NCBI GenBank assembly: GCA_030645615.1
Contig: JAUSNB010000021.1
Location: 1-64,000, forward strand
Direction: 5' to 3'
From: Actinomycetota bacterium
GTDB taxonomy: Bacteria > Actinomycetota > Actinomycetes > S36-B12
Length of the DNA: 64,000 nucleotides
The notes beneath the pieces are model-generated. The model saw nothing but the letters and a program-made list of their open reading frames with translations. It was not told where the DNA came from and searched no databases. The translations under genes were made by a program, and so were the position numbers. Of the stretch, positions 33,299-41,932 are shown piece by piece (position 1 is the stretch's first letter; the number at the start of each line of letters is the position of its first letter).

Positions 33299-34612
33299 AT
33301 GCCTGGTCGAATCGCCCTCAACCGCAAGTTCGCCGCCCTCGGCGCAGCCACCGCCACGGCGGTTGCTCTCATTGCAGTGGGACCGGCCAGTGGGACACCC
33401 AGGGATCCAGTCGAGCTGCGTGGACCGTCCTTGATCGTCGGGACGTGGTCGGTCGAGGGTGGCGTCGTCGAGGTCGTGGCCGACCGGTCTGACAACTACT
33501 CCAGCTACGTGGGGCGCGTTACTCAGGCCTTCACGACCGCCTGCCCCATCGCTGTCGGCGAGGTGGTCTGGCGCATCAAGGATGAACTCACCGGTACGCC
33601 TCCGCAAACCTACGGAATGACGACCTACAGTCCTCCCGCCGCGCAAGCGTCAGCCTACGGCTGCTGGACCGAGAGCGAGGTCACTAGGTTTCTGATGCCG
33701 AGCAAGGACGTGCTGCAGATACGCCGACGCGATGCCGTCGACGGCCCCTACTCCGACATCTACGAGGCCCGCCGACTGTCGGGGGGACCGGCTGGGGGCG
33801 ACGAGGCAGCCGAGGGAACTGACACGTCACCACCAGTGGTGACAGCACTAGGTCGAGTGCGACCGCAGTACTACGGCAGTAAGCCGATCCTGCCCTACCG
33901 CGTGGAGGATGACAGCGGCAAAGCTCGAGTCCACGTAGTTCTCTATTCGGGTGGCGTGCCGGACGCTCGGGGCGACACCGTCGTGTTTGCCCCGGCGAAG
34001 GGGAAGGACACCTTCGCGAAGATGAAGAGGGAGCCCAAGGCAGCAAATGTTGGCCCCTTCTACTACTGCCTGTGGGCCGAGGACAAGGCCGGGAATCGGA
34101 GCGTGGGTTGGCCGAACTCGAGTTGCGCATGGCTCCCCATCGAGGTTGACCTGACTGTCAAGGACGTGGCGAACGGCTGCGGCTCGGACATCTGGAATAC
34201 CGGCCCCATCCAACACGTGATCCTCAACACCAGGACGTGGGGCAACATCGAAGTGTCGTTCAAGCCAGCCTGCGACGTTCACGATGCCGGCTACGGCGGC
34301 CTGGCGATCGAGGATCCCTTCACCGGCAAACTCGTCGACTTCCGCGACCAGACCCGGCTCCAGATAGATGAACGGTTCCTGCGCGATCTGCAAACCCTTT
34401 GCCGCAAGGCCCTCAGCAAGGCGCCGCCCGCGGATCTCCAGGACTGCCTGACCAGCGAGAAATGGGGAGCCGTTGCCTACTTCAACGGTGTCCGCAAGCT
34501 CGCTCAGGGCGCCTTTGACAGCGATGTCACCGCACCGAACAAGGATGGCATCGTGCAGACCCAGGTGCCCGCCTTCACCAACCCTCCCGGCGGCGGTCGG
34601 AGCAACGCCTGA
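33299..34612 (+). CDS. Secreted phospholipase A2-like protein (paralogue 1)
   Basis: 437 residues from the ATG at 33299 with GGGAGG five bases upstream. Signal peptide 1-31 (RKFAALGAATATAVALIAVG). Then a DUF2147-like part (GTWSVEGGVVEVVADRS), an Ig-like middle (DTSPPVVTALGRV to AGNRSVGWPNSSCAW) and a C-terminal domain with CDVHDAGYGG, the calcium/histidine motif (CxxHDxxY) of prokaryotic phospholipase A2. It shares this layout with the gene at 43881. Probably exported and acting on lipids. It lies between two copies of the tadA 5' end. Confidence 0.75.
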   Translation: MPGRIALNRKFAALGAATATAVALIAVGPASGTPRDPVELRGPSLIVGTWSVEGGVVEVVADRSDNYSSYVGRVTQAFTTACPIAVGEVVWRIKDELTGTPPQTYGMTTYSPPAAQASAYGCWTESEVTRFLMPSKDVLQIRRRDAVDGPYSDIYEARRLSGGPAGGDEAAEGTDTSPPVVTALGRVRPQYYGSKPILPYRVEDDSGKARVHVVLYSGGVPDARGDTVVFAPAKGKDTFAKMKREPKAANVGPFYYCLWAEDKAGNRSVGWPNSSCAWLPIEVDLTVKDVANGCGSDIWNTGPIQHVILNTRTWGNIEVSFKPACDVHDAGYGGLAIEDPFTGKLVDFRDQTRLQIDERFLRDLQTLCRKALSKAPPADLQDCLTSEKWGAVAYFNGVRKLAQGAFDSDVTAPNKDGIVQTQVPAFTNPPGGGRSNA

Positions 34613-34645
34613 CGGTCGGGGCCACGCAGCCGAGAAGCGGTGGAT

Positions 34646-34837
34646 CTACGCGTCAGTCAGTCGCTCGTTGATCCAAAGTTCCTCAATCTCAGGGTCATCG
34701 AGGTACTTCTGCAACGGGCCGAAGCCAGCGACCGCCGAGAACGCGTGCTGCGTGAGGTCGGGCTCACGCATGGGGTCGATTCCCCGCAACCGCACCCCAT
34801 CGCGCACGCGATTCTCGACCGAAGTCAGGACGTCCAT
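34646..34837 (-). pseudogene. Truncated tadA 5' copy B
   Basis: 63 codons: MDVLTSVENRVRDGVRLRGI, then LTQHAFSAVAGFGPLQKYLD and DPEIEELWINERLTDA, then stop. Compared with copy A it lacks about 31 residues after DPM and ends just past ELWIN with a foreign tail. It lies in the 465-base gap between 34613 and 35077, which otherwise holds only its upstream region with a TTGTCCACA box. Confidence 0.8.
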
Positions 34838-34929
34838 CGGCTCCCCCGACCACCCGATCACCCGAGGCAACCCTCGAGTAGCGACGGTAGGCCGAGCGCG
34901 AAAAGCGCGAGTAGCCCCAGTTCCGCACC

Positions 34930-34938
34930 TGTGGACAA
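34930..34938. promoter_or_regulatory. TTGTCCACA box upstream of tadA copy B
   Basis: TGTGGACAA, 93 bp before the copy B ATG, in the same setting as those of copies A and C. Confidence 0.5.
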
Positions 34939-35077
34939 CGAACGGCGTTACCGGCAGCGGCGAGCAAGCGGTCGCGCCGCGGAAGGGCTCGCGATGGTCA
35001 CGTCCGCGAAAAGCGAGGGCGCAGCTTCTTCGTCGACCTGCCGAGGGTTCGGCCGGAGCCGGCCGGCTGAGCACCGG

Positions 35078-35905
35078 TCAGTCCAGAGCGGCCACCCATG
35101 CGCTCACCAGCGCGTCGAACCGGTCCGGCTCCTCCCACATCGGGCAGTGGCCGCTGGACTCGAACACGTGGAGCTCCGCCCGGGGCAGGCTCGCCTGCAG
35201 CCAGCCGGCGGCCGCGAGCTTGCCGACTTGCTCGTCCGATCCCCACACCAGCAGGTGCGGCACCCCAAATCCCGGGATGTCGGGGCGGTAGTCCTGGACC
35301 GTCTGGTCAGCCAGGATCAGGGTGCCCGTGTTGGCCCCGGCCCGGCAGATGTCGTCGAGCAGGCGCGCCTGAGTCGCCTCGTCCGGGGCGGTGTGGAACA
35401 TGGTCGGTAGGAACTCGGCGAGGAAACCTCGCGCATCAGCCTGCATGGCCGACAGGTAGGCATGCAGTTCGGCGTCGTCGGCTATGCCATGCGGCCAGTC
35501 CGCCTGGATCAGGTCGGACGGACCCTGCGACACGATGACGACTCCCGCCACGCGTGCATCGTCGGCAAACTGGCGCAGGTAGTCCCATGCGACCAAGCTG
35601 CCCATCGACCAGCCGACGAGCACGACGTCGGCCAGGTGCATGTCCATGATCAATGCGCGCACGTCCCGTGCGTACTGCGCGACGGTGTGACCGCCCTCGA
35701 CGTACGGCGACGACCCGTGCCCGCGAAAGTCCATGGCGATGACGCGCTGGCCACGGGCCAGGTCGGCAACGTTGCGCTCGAAGAACGCCGACGACATCGC
35801 CACGCCGTGCAGGAGGACGATGGGGCGTCCGGATCCCTCGTCGGCATAGGAGACGGTGGCGCCGCTGGACAATTCACGGATGGGCATGGTCCCTCGCTCG
35901 CTCAT
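35078..35905 (-). CDS. Alpha/beta hydrolase
   Basis: 275 residues from 35905; an ATG at 35887 with GAGGG upstream may be the true start. It has the oxyanion region LLHGVAMSS, the nucleophile elbow GWSMGS in VVLVGWSMGSLVAWDYL, an acid in LVWGSDEQVG and the catalytic His in SSGHCPMWEEPDRF. Sequence and length suit the haloperoxidase/esterase-like branch. The substrate is unknown. It is flanked by tadA copies B and C. Confidence 0.87.
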   Translation of the reverse strand: MSERGTMPIRELSSGATVSYADEGSGRPIVLLHGVAMSSAFFERNVADLARGQRVIAMDFRGHGSSPYVEGGHTVAQYARDVRALIMDMHLADVVLVGWSMGSLVAWDYLRQFADDARVAGVVIVSQGPSDLIQADWPHGIADDAELHAYLSAMQADARGFLAEFLPTMFHTAPDEATQARLLDDICRAGANTGTLILADQTVQDYRPDIPGFGVPHLLVWGSDEQVGKLAAAGWLQASLPRAELHVFESSGHCPMWEEPDRFDALVSAWVAALD

Positions 35906-36063
35906 CGGGGCTTGGTGGGCACCGACGATAGCGAACGGGATTGGATGCGATGGTCCCAGTCACCCAGCACGAGATGCCGGTGTCAACGAATTCGGTCGAC
36001 GGCGGACGCAATCCGGGCAACCCGTGCTAGGCGACCGCTTCGGAGAGGGCTCGCCTTCAACCC

Positions 36064-36339
36064 CTAAGTGAGTCGATCGTTGATCCAGAGTTCCTCGATC
36101 TCGGGATCGTCGAAGTACTGCTGCAGCGGGCCGAACCCTGCGACAGCTGAGAAGGCGTGCTGCGTGAGGTCGCGCATGCTGGCCGGCTGGCCGTCGGTGT
36201 CGGCCGACCACTCAGCAAGGACGCTCGCCACCGTCGCGTCCACCAGGTCCCGCACCTGATCCGGCTCGACCATCGGGTCGATCCCCCGCGAGCGCACGCC
36301 GGCGCGAACCCGGTCCTCGACCTCTGCCAAGACGTCCAT
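36064..36339 (-). pseudogene. Truncated tadA 5' copy C
   Basis: 91 codons, nearly identical to copy A up to ELWIN (VEPDQVRDLVDATVASVLAE in both; only four changes around DTDGQPASMRD and LQQYF). It then ends INDRLT and stop. The first ~60 bases upstream of the ATG are also the same as in copy A. A stable 91-residue protein made only of the CpaF N-terminal helical part is conceivable. Confidence 0.85.
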
Positions 36340-36421
36340 CGGCTCCCCATCACGCGACCCGAACCTCGGGCGGCGACGGTAAGCCGGTCAGCATGGTCGC
36401 GGACAGGGTCGAATTGCGGCC

Positions 36422-36430
36422 TGTGGACAA
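36422..36430. promoter_or_regulatory. TTGTCCACA box upstream of tadA copy C
   Basis: TGTGGACAA, 83 bp before the copy C ATG, the same distance as in copy A. Confidence 0.5.
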
Positions 36431-36435
36431 CGCAC

Positions 36436-36876
36436 TCAGTCCCAGTGCTCGAAATCCTCCGTGCGCTCAAGAGACAGCCATGCGTCACGCAGGTCGTCAG
36501 GGGGCACGATGGGCTTGCGGGCGATGAAGCCCAGCCACAGACCGATCGAGTCCACGCTGGCGCACAGCGTGGCGCCATCCTTGAAGAAGCGGTTGCGGAT
36601 CTTGAATCGGCGCATGTCCGGGGTCGCGCCCGCCAGCTGCACGTCCACGGTGAAGAACTCGAGCAGGCGGATCTCGCGTTTGTAGACGAGCCGGTCTTCC
36701 AGCACGACCGGCCCGAACTGGCGTTCCGCCCAGGTCGACACCGAGAACCCCCGCGCAGCGGAGAACAGGGTGCGCGTGTTGCCGGCGTAGTCGAGGAATG
36801 CCGAGTTGGCCATGTGCTGGTTGAAGTCCATGTCGGCCCACTGGGCCTGATACTCATGGCTGAACGGCTCGGTCAT
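36436..36876 (-). CDS. Acyl-CoA thioesterase-like hot-dog protein
   Basis: 146 residues of the 4HBT type: QAQWADMDFNQHMANSAFLD with the active-site Asp in the conserved D-x-x-x-H-x-N setting, then RLVYKREIRLLEFFTVDVQL. It probably cleaves an acyl thioester or is a FadM/YbgC-like relative. The ATG start is clear. It is divergent from nothing close; the gene downstream is tadA copy C. Confidence 0.82.
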   Translation of the reverse strand: MTEPFSHEYQAQWADMDFNQHMANSAFLDYAGNTRTLFSAARGFSVSTWAERQFGPVVLEDRLVYKREIRLLEFFTVDVQLAGATPDMRRFKIRNRFFKDGATLCASVDSIGLWLGFIARKPIVPPDDLRDAWLSLERTEDFEHWD

Positions 36877-36930
36877 CGCAGGAGTATGCCAGAGCGGTCC
36901 AGTGCTCCCGAGGGGTGGATTCGCCGGGGG

Positions 36931-37926
36931 TCAGCCGGCCAGCGAGAAGGACGCCATGCAGTCGCCCTGCAGCGAGCCGAGCCACACGATGCCGTGGTGC
37001 TCACGGACCCCCGTGACCATGTGCATGCGCTCATCGAGCCCCTGCAGGTCGTGCACGAGCCGGCCGTCGCCGTCGTATGCCGTCACCCACGTAGTCGGCG
37101 CGGCCTGCGGCTGGAGGCGCTCCGGCAGCGACCACGCGGCCTTCCGCAGCCGCGGATGAGCGGCGAGACGGTCGAGCACACGATTGCGAGGCGAAGCCAT
37201 CGCGACCCACACCAGGCCGTCGCTGCCCGTCGCCACATTGTCGGGGAAGGCCGGCAGGTCGATGACGAAGTCCTCACGCTGCCCTGGGCGATCGCCCGTG
37301 AGCCACACCCGGTCGAGTCGGTAGGCACCGGTCTGCGCGACGACGACCCATGACGCATCGGGCGCGATCGCCACTCCGTTGGCGAACTGCAGGCCGTCGA
37401 GCACGACATGCACGGCTCCGTCGGGGTCGCGCCGCAGCAGGCGGCCCGTGCCCGAGTGCTCCATGATGTCGGCGCGCCAGACGTCGATCCCGAACCGACG
37501 CGAGGAGTCGGTGAACCACACGGATCCGTCGGGGCCAACGGCTGCGTTGTTGCAGAAGATCATCCGGGTGCCCTCGATCTCGGTCACCAACTCGCCAACC
37601 GATCCGGTCCTTGGGTCGACGAGGAGCAACCCCCGGCGCGCATCGCAGACAAGGAGGTCGTCCCCGTAACGCTCGATGCCCAGCGGACGTCCGCCTGTGT
37701 CCGCCACCAAGCTGGTTGCGCCACCGGAATCCACGCGCAAGATGCGTCCGTCGGCGAGGCCGGTCAGGGCGACGCCGTCGTCCAGCACCACGACGTCCTC
37801 GGGGCCGCTGCCCGGAACAGTGACCCGCCGCAACGGCGGTAGCGGAACCTCCGACACGGTGCGCTTGGCCCGCGCAGGTGCTGGGGTCGAGCGCCAGGCG
37901 ACCGGCGCGATGCTCGGTACGCTCAT
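36931..37926 (-). CDS. SMP-30/strictosidine synthase-like beta-propeller
   Basis: 331 residues from the ATG at 37926. Repeated propeller strands are seen: GPEDVVVLDDGVALTGLADG, VGPDGSVWFTDSSRRFG, FANGVAIAPDASWVVVAQTG and DNVATGSDGLVWVAMASP. This is the pattern of strictosidine synthase-like and lactonase proteins, usually six blades. It may hydrolyse a lactone; no signal peptide. It starts 16 bp after the ADPS-like gene on the same strand, so they are likely one transcript. Confidence 0.83.
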   Translation of the reverse strand: MSVPSIAPVAWRSTPAPARAKRTVSEVPLPPLRRVTVPGSGPEDVVVLDDGVALTGLADGRILRVDSGGATSLVADTGGRPLGIERYGDDLLVCDARRGLLLVDPRTGSVGELVTEIEGTRMIFCNNAAVGPDGSVWFTDSSRRFGIDVWRADIMEHSGTGRLLRRDPDGAVHVVLDGLQFANGVAIAPDASWVVVAQTGAYRLDRVWLTGDRPGQREDFVIDLPAFPDNVATGSDGLVWVAMASPRNRVLDRLAAHPRLRKAAWSLPERLQPQAAPTTWVTAYDGDGRLVHDLQGLDERMHMVTGVREHHGIVWLGSLQGDCMASFSLAG

Positions 37927-37942
37927 GGCGAGATCATGCCGC

Positions 37943-39541
37943 TCAATCGACCAGCACGCCCGGGTTGAGCCGGCCCGCCGGGTCGACGGCGCCCTTGGCG
38001 GCGCGAAGCGCGGCTGCGAACGGCTCGGGGCGCTGGGCGTCGTACCACTCACGGTGGTCGCGGCCGACCGCGTGGTGGTGCGTGATGGTCCCGCCCGCAG
38101 CCAGGATCGCATCACTGGCCGCCCGCTTCATCTGGTGCCAGCGCTCCTCCTCGGCGCCGCGGGCAACCGGCGCGAGCACCGTGTAGTAGAGCGCGGGCCC
38201 GTCGGGGTAGACATGGCTGAACCGGCAGCTCACCCGAGAGGGCTCACCGAGTGAGGCGCGAGTGGCACCGACGACGGCAGCGTGGAACGCGGGAAACCGA
38301 TCCCAGGTGATAGCCGTCTCGAACGTGTCGGACAGCACGCCCAGCCGGAGGAGCAGGTCCCTCAGATACGGCATCTGCAGGAAGGCGGACCGCCAGGCAC
38401 CCTCAGTGGCATCACCCGACCCGACGTCGCCACGGGCTGGGTCCCCCGAAGTGTCGTCCCAACTCCCGCCATGCGTGGAGCACAGGGCAAGCGCGATGTC
38501 GAGCAGGCCGTCGACGGGATGGTCGGCCGACTCGAAGCCGAGCACCAGGACGGCGTGGTGACCGTCACCGGAGCCGGTCTGCGCAGCCTCGAGCGGGTCG
38601 AGCAGCCGGCAGTTTGCCGGGTCGAGGCCGGACTGGACGACTGCGCGTACCGCGTCTGCCCCGGTCAGGAACGACGGGAAGCGCACCGAGCGCGAGGCTC
38701 GGAAGCTCGGGCGGGGCCGTACCCGCACCCACGCCTCGGTGATGACGCCGAGGATCCCCTCCGACCCGAGCAGCATTCGGTCGGGGCTCGGTCCCGCCCC
38801 CGACCCCGGCAGGCGGCGCGACTGCCATTCACCCACCGGGGTGATCGCGCGAATGCTCTCGACGACGTCGTCGATGTGGGTGAGCCGGGTGGCGTAGTGC
38901 CCGCTGGCCCGTGTGGCCAGCCACCCACCGAGGGTCGAGAGCTCGAACGACTGCGGGTAGAACCGCAGCGTGAGCCCTGCCTGGCGCAACTGCTCCTCCA
39001 GCCGCGGGCCGCTCGCACCGGCCTGGATGCGGGCCGCCCGGGACACCGGGTCGATCTCCAGCACGCGATCGAGTCGGCTGAGGTCGATGGTCAGCGCCCC
39101 CGCAAAACGACCCGGCAGCCGCGGCTCCACGCCACCCACCACGCTGGTGCCACCGCCGTACGGCACCACGGCCGCATTGACCAGCTCCGCCCACTCCAGC
39201 AATTCGGCGACGTCCGCCTCATGCCGGGGGAAGGCGACCACGTCGGGTAGGTGGTCATAACGCCCGCGCAGCGCACGCACCACGTCGAGGTAGCTGCGAC
39301 CGTACGCATGACCGGCCCGCGCAGCCGACTCCTGAGTGCAGATCTCGCCCAACCGGCCCGGTGGCAGCGGCAATCGAGGTTCTGCCAGTCTGGCGGCGAC
39401 GGTGGGCACCGGCTGCTCAGGCTCCTCCGCGCCGAAGCCAAGGAGTGAGCGAGTGCCAGCCGCTACCGCCTGCGCCGCAGCGCCATCGATCACGGCCTCC
39501 GCGAAGCCCCAGCCCCAGGGATTGCGGGCGCGGTCGGTCAT
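37943..39541 (-). CDS. FAD-linked oxidase, alkyldihydroxyacetonephosphate synthase-like
   Basis: 532 residues from the ATG at 39541. The FAD-binding PCMH domain has VVPYGGGTSVVGGV and STLGGWLATRASGHYATRLT. The C-terminal part has THHHAVGRDHREWY and DPAGRLNPG, hallmarks of the ADPS/glycolate-oxidase family. The His-rich loop fits ADPS, the ether-lipid enzyme that exchanges acyl for alkyl. In actinobacteria such proteins are common and the real substrate may differ. Confidence 0.85.
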   Translation of the reverse strand: MTDRARNPWGWGFAEAVIDGAAAQAVAAGTRSLLGFGAEEPEQPVPTVAARLAEPRLPLPPGRLGEICTQESAARAGHAYGRSYLDVVRALRGRYDHLPDVVAFPRHEADVAELLEWAELVNAAVVPYGGGTSVVGGVEPRLPGRFAGALTIDLSRLDRVLEIDPVSRAARIQAGASGPRLEEQLRQAGLTLRFYPQSFELSTLGGWLATRASGHYATRLTHIDDVVESIRAITPVGEWQSRRLPGSGAGPSPDRMLLGSEGILGVITEAWVRVRPRPSFRASRSVRFPSFLTGADAVRAVVQSGLDPANCRLLDPLEAAQTGSGDGHHAVLVLGFESADHPVDGLLDIALALCSTHGGSWDDTSGDPARGDVGSGDATEGAWRSAFLQMPYLRDLLLRLGVLSDTFETAITWDRFPAFHAAVVGATRASLGEPSRVSCRFSHVYPDGPALYYTVLAPVARGAEEERWHQMKRAASDAILAAGGTITHHHAVGRDHREWYDAQRPEPFAAALRAAKGAVDPAGRLNPGVLVD

Positions 39542-39678
39542 GGCGCCATCATGCCGCGCCCACCTGCCCGCTGCCGTTGGAACCGCGACCCGGGCCACCG
39601 CTGGGAGGACTCAGCCTCCGCATCGCCGTACCGTTGATTCATTCGGGACACGTGGTGATGCCCCGGGGGGAGGTGCCC

Positions 39679-40491
39679 ATGAAGGTTCCTCGCCGCTCGG
39701 CATGTGCATTGCTGATTGCGGGAGTGGCTTTCGGATTCGCAGTGACGCCGGCTCAAGCGGACAGCGAGGTCGTTTCCGGCTATGCGCTCGAGCGGCATGA
39801 GGTCGCCCTCGACTACGGTCGACGAGCATCGTTCTACGACTGCTGGGACGCCGGGGCCCATCCGGTTCTCTCGGTGTGGACCGGCAAGCGCTGGGCCGTC
39901 TGGGATGAGGGCTCGGTTTCTGCGGGAGGCGCCAAGTGCCGTCCCGGCACGTCCAAGGTCACGTACACCTTCAACGTGAACCAGCTGGGGAGGTTCAACA
40001 GGGCGAGTGGCTACTACCTCGTGAAGGTCAAGGAGTCCTGCCAGAGCTGCCTCACTCAGACGTGGACGCTCCCCGTCTTTGCCGTCACCGAGGCTCGTCC
40101 CTACCCCACGTTCATCGCACCAAAGAAGATCCTCCTCATCGGGACGAGCTACTCGATGTGCCCCGTCGACTTCAATGGCAAACCCGTCGAGGTGGGCTTC
40201 ACGGTTGAGGCCTACGACGGCCGCGACTTCCAGATCGTCGGGCTCCAGGACGAAGTCGGGCGCCAGTACGCCCTCACCTCCGGCGGCCAGCCGGCCAACA
40301 GCATCGGCTACGCCGGGGCGGAGTTCGCCTGGTCGGGGCCATTGCCGGAGTCGTCGACCGTGAGCGCAATCCTGGTACGCCCCACCAAGGGAGGGGTCGA
40401 CGGCAAGCGCGACATCATCGCCGTCCCTGCCCGCCAGTCCGAGATCTGGGGCACGCAGTATGAGACGTGGGGCACGCAGTACTGCGGGTAG
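39679..40491 (+). CDS. Secreted protein of unknown function
   Basis: 270 residues from the ATG at 39679, which follows GGGGGGAGG; longer upstream frames are antisense to the ADPS gene. Signal peptide 1-27 (SACALLIAGVAFGFAVTPAQA). The mature part has six cysteines, including CQSC, probably in disulfides, and beta-strand-like sequence. The last residues repeat a unit, SEIWGTQYETWGTQYCG. No family recognised. It belongs to a run of exported proteins (33-45 kb). Confidence 0.75.
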   Translation: MKVPRRSACALLIAGVAFGFAVTPAQADSEVVSGYALERHEVALDYGRRASFYDCWDAGAHPVLSVWTGKRWAVWDEGSVSAGGAKCRPGTSKVTYTFNVNQLGRFNRASGYYLVKVKESCQSCLTQTWTLPVFAVTEARPYPTFIAPKKILLIGTSYSMCPVDFNGKPVEVGFTVEAYDGRDFQIVGLQDEVGRQYALTSGGQPANSIGYAGAEFAWSGPLPESSTVSAILVRPTKGGVDGKRDIIAVPARQSEIWGTQYETWGTQYCG

Positions 40492-40875
40492 CCAGGCAGC
40501 GCCGCCTGCAGTCGGCACGATTGCCACCGGGCGAAACGACCGGCTGAGCTCCAGGGCGGCGGTGCCGTCCCCACCGAATGCCCGGTCGGCGGATCCGTCC
40601 GCCGCCATCCGCCATAGCAGCGGTCGATGCCGTCCACCCGGCAGACGCTCGTCGACGAGGACGAGCTGCGACCCATCGGCTGCCTACTCGATGTCCACGG
40701 CCTTCGACCCTCGGGGGACCTCGATTCGAGCAATGCCGGCAGACGCGAACCCGAGGTCCCGGTAGCCGGGTCCAGCAACTCCAGCGGATGGCTCCGACGC
40801 GATCGACGGTGCCGCGATCGCAAGGATGAGCGCGATTCCGGCCGACGCTGCCGCGCTACCCACCGGCGAGGGCAC
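40492..40875 (-). pseudogene. Broken secreted-protein gene with in-frame TAG
   Basis: The frame begins with a signal peptide (SAAASAGIALILAIAAPSIA) and continues AGPGYRDLGFASAGIARIEV. A TAG at 40684-40686 interrupts it. The same frame then goes on with AADGSQLVLVDERLPGGRH and ADRAFGGDGTAALELS, which resembles a delta-60 type repeat. It runs out against the convergent gene ending at 40491. I read it as a 3'-truncated remnant. It fills most of the gap between the neighbouring genes. Confidence 0.65.
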
Positions 40876-41803
40876 GTCGCACCTCGTCGGCGGTCATGCC
40901 GGACCGGATGACGGGCAGGCAGTGGATCCGGATGAGCTCACGGTCCAGCGCCGAGTACGCGGGGGTCTCGGTCCACGGGCCGTAGAACACGCTGTCGGGG
41001 TAGCCGTCCGTGTCGGCCGACAGGCCCATGACCTGAGTCAGTTCCTCTCGCAGGAGGTGGTCGCGAGCCGACTGCGAGATGTCGGTGGCGACCACGACCT
41101 CGCCGCGTTGCAGGCTCCCGTCGCCGTTGCTCCAGTACCAGAAGAAGCCCCAGTTGCCGGCGACGTACTGGGGAACCGCCGTCGCCATCTGGTCGAGGGG
41201 GACGAGGTGGAGCCGGACGGGGTTCGTCGTCGCCGCCGTTGCGACGGAGACAGGCGTCGCCGGGCATGCCGCGTTCCAGTCCGCGACGATCGCGCTGATC
41301 GTGAGCCGATCGGCGTCGCCCACCGAACCGTCCACCGACCATTCCACCGGCCCCGTGAAGCGTCGTACGGCACCTGGCAATCCATCGCAGCCGTATTCGC
41401 AGCCGAGGGCTACCGAGATGTAGTAGTCGATCGCCTCCTGGCTGGCTCCAGACGATGTCGACGCTTGGAGGGTCCGTGTCCGGCTGCGCCCGTCGGCGTT
41501 TCTCGCCGCGACGGAGACAGAGACAGGGTTCCCCGGCGAGAGCCCGGTGATCGTCGCAGTCGAGCCGGAGACCGTGACGGTGCCGGCCGTGGCCGTCACG
41601 CGATAGCCGATCACCGGCGAGCTGCCCTGCCTTCGTGGCGGCGCCCATGAGACCAGGAGGCTGTCGGACGCAGCCGAGGCGATCTGGAGATCACGAACAG
41701 GAGACGGGGGGCGCCGCGCGGCCGAAGCCGGTGCTGCGACGGCCACGGCCAGCAGGGCCAGCGCCACGAGGGCCACGAGGCCGGCGGCCAGGCGAGCACG
41801 CAT
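40856..41803 (-). CDS. Secreted FN3 plus DUF2927-type protein
   Basis: 315 residues. Signal peptide 1-28 (LVALVALALLAVAVAAPASA). A fibronectin type III domain lies at about 32-115 (SPVRDLQIASAASDSLLVSW, GYRVTATAGTVTVSG). The C-terminal ~170 residues resemble DUF2927, with LLREELTQVMGLSADTDGYPD. The Glu-Glu in LREELTQ may bind metal, but the HExxH of a peptidase is absent. Exported, function unknown. Confidence 0.75.
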   Translation of the reverse strand: MRARLAAGLVALVALALLAVAVAAPASAARRPPSPVRDLQIASAASDSLLVSWAPPRRQGSSPVIGYRVTATAGTVTVSGSTATITGLSPGNPVSVSVAARNADGRSRTRTLQASTSSGASQEAIDYYISVALGCEYGCDGLPGAVRRFTGPVEWSVDGSVGDADRLTISAIVADWNAACPATPVSVATAATTNPVRLHLVPLDQMATAVPQYVAGNWGFFWYWSNGDGSLQRGEVVVATDISQSARDHLLREELTQVMGLSADTDGYPDSVFYGPWTETPAYSALDRELIRIHCLPVIRSGMTADEVRRALAGG

Positions 41804-41932
41804 GCTGGCAACCTAATCGACGCCGTGGTGATGCCGCAGTCTGACTGATTCCTGCCGGTTCGGGACCTTGGCCTCTGGCGAGGTCGGATCCGGCCTTCGC
41901 ACCATGTGTGCAGACCCCGCATGGGAGGCGTC

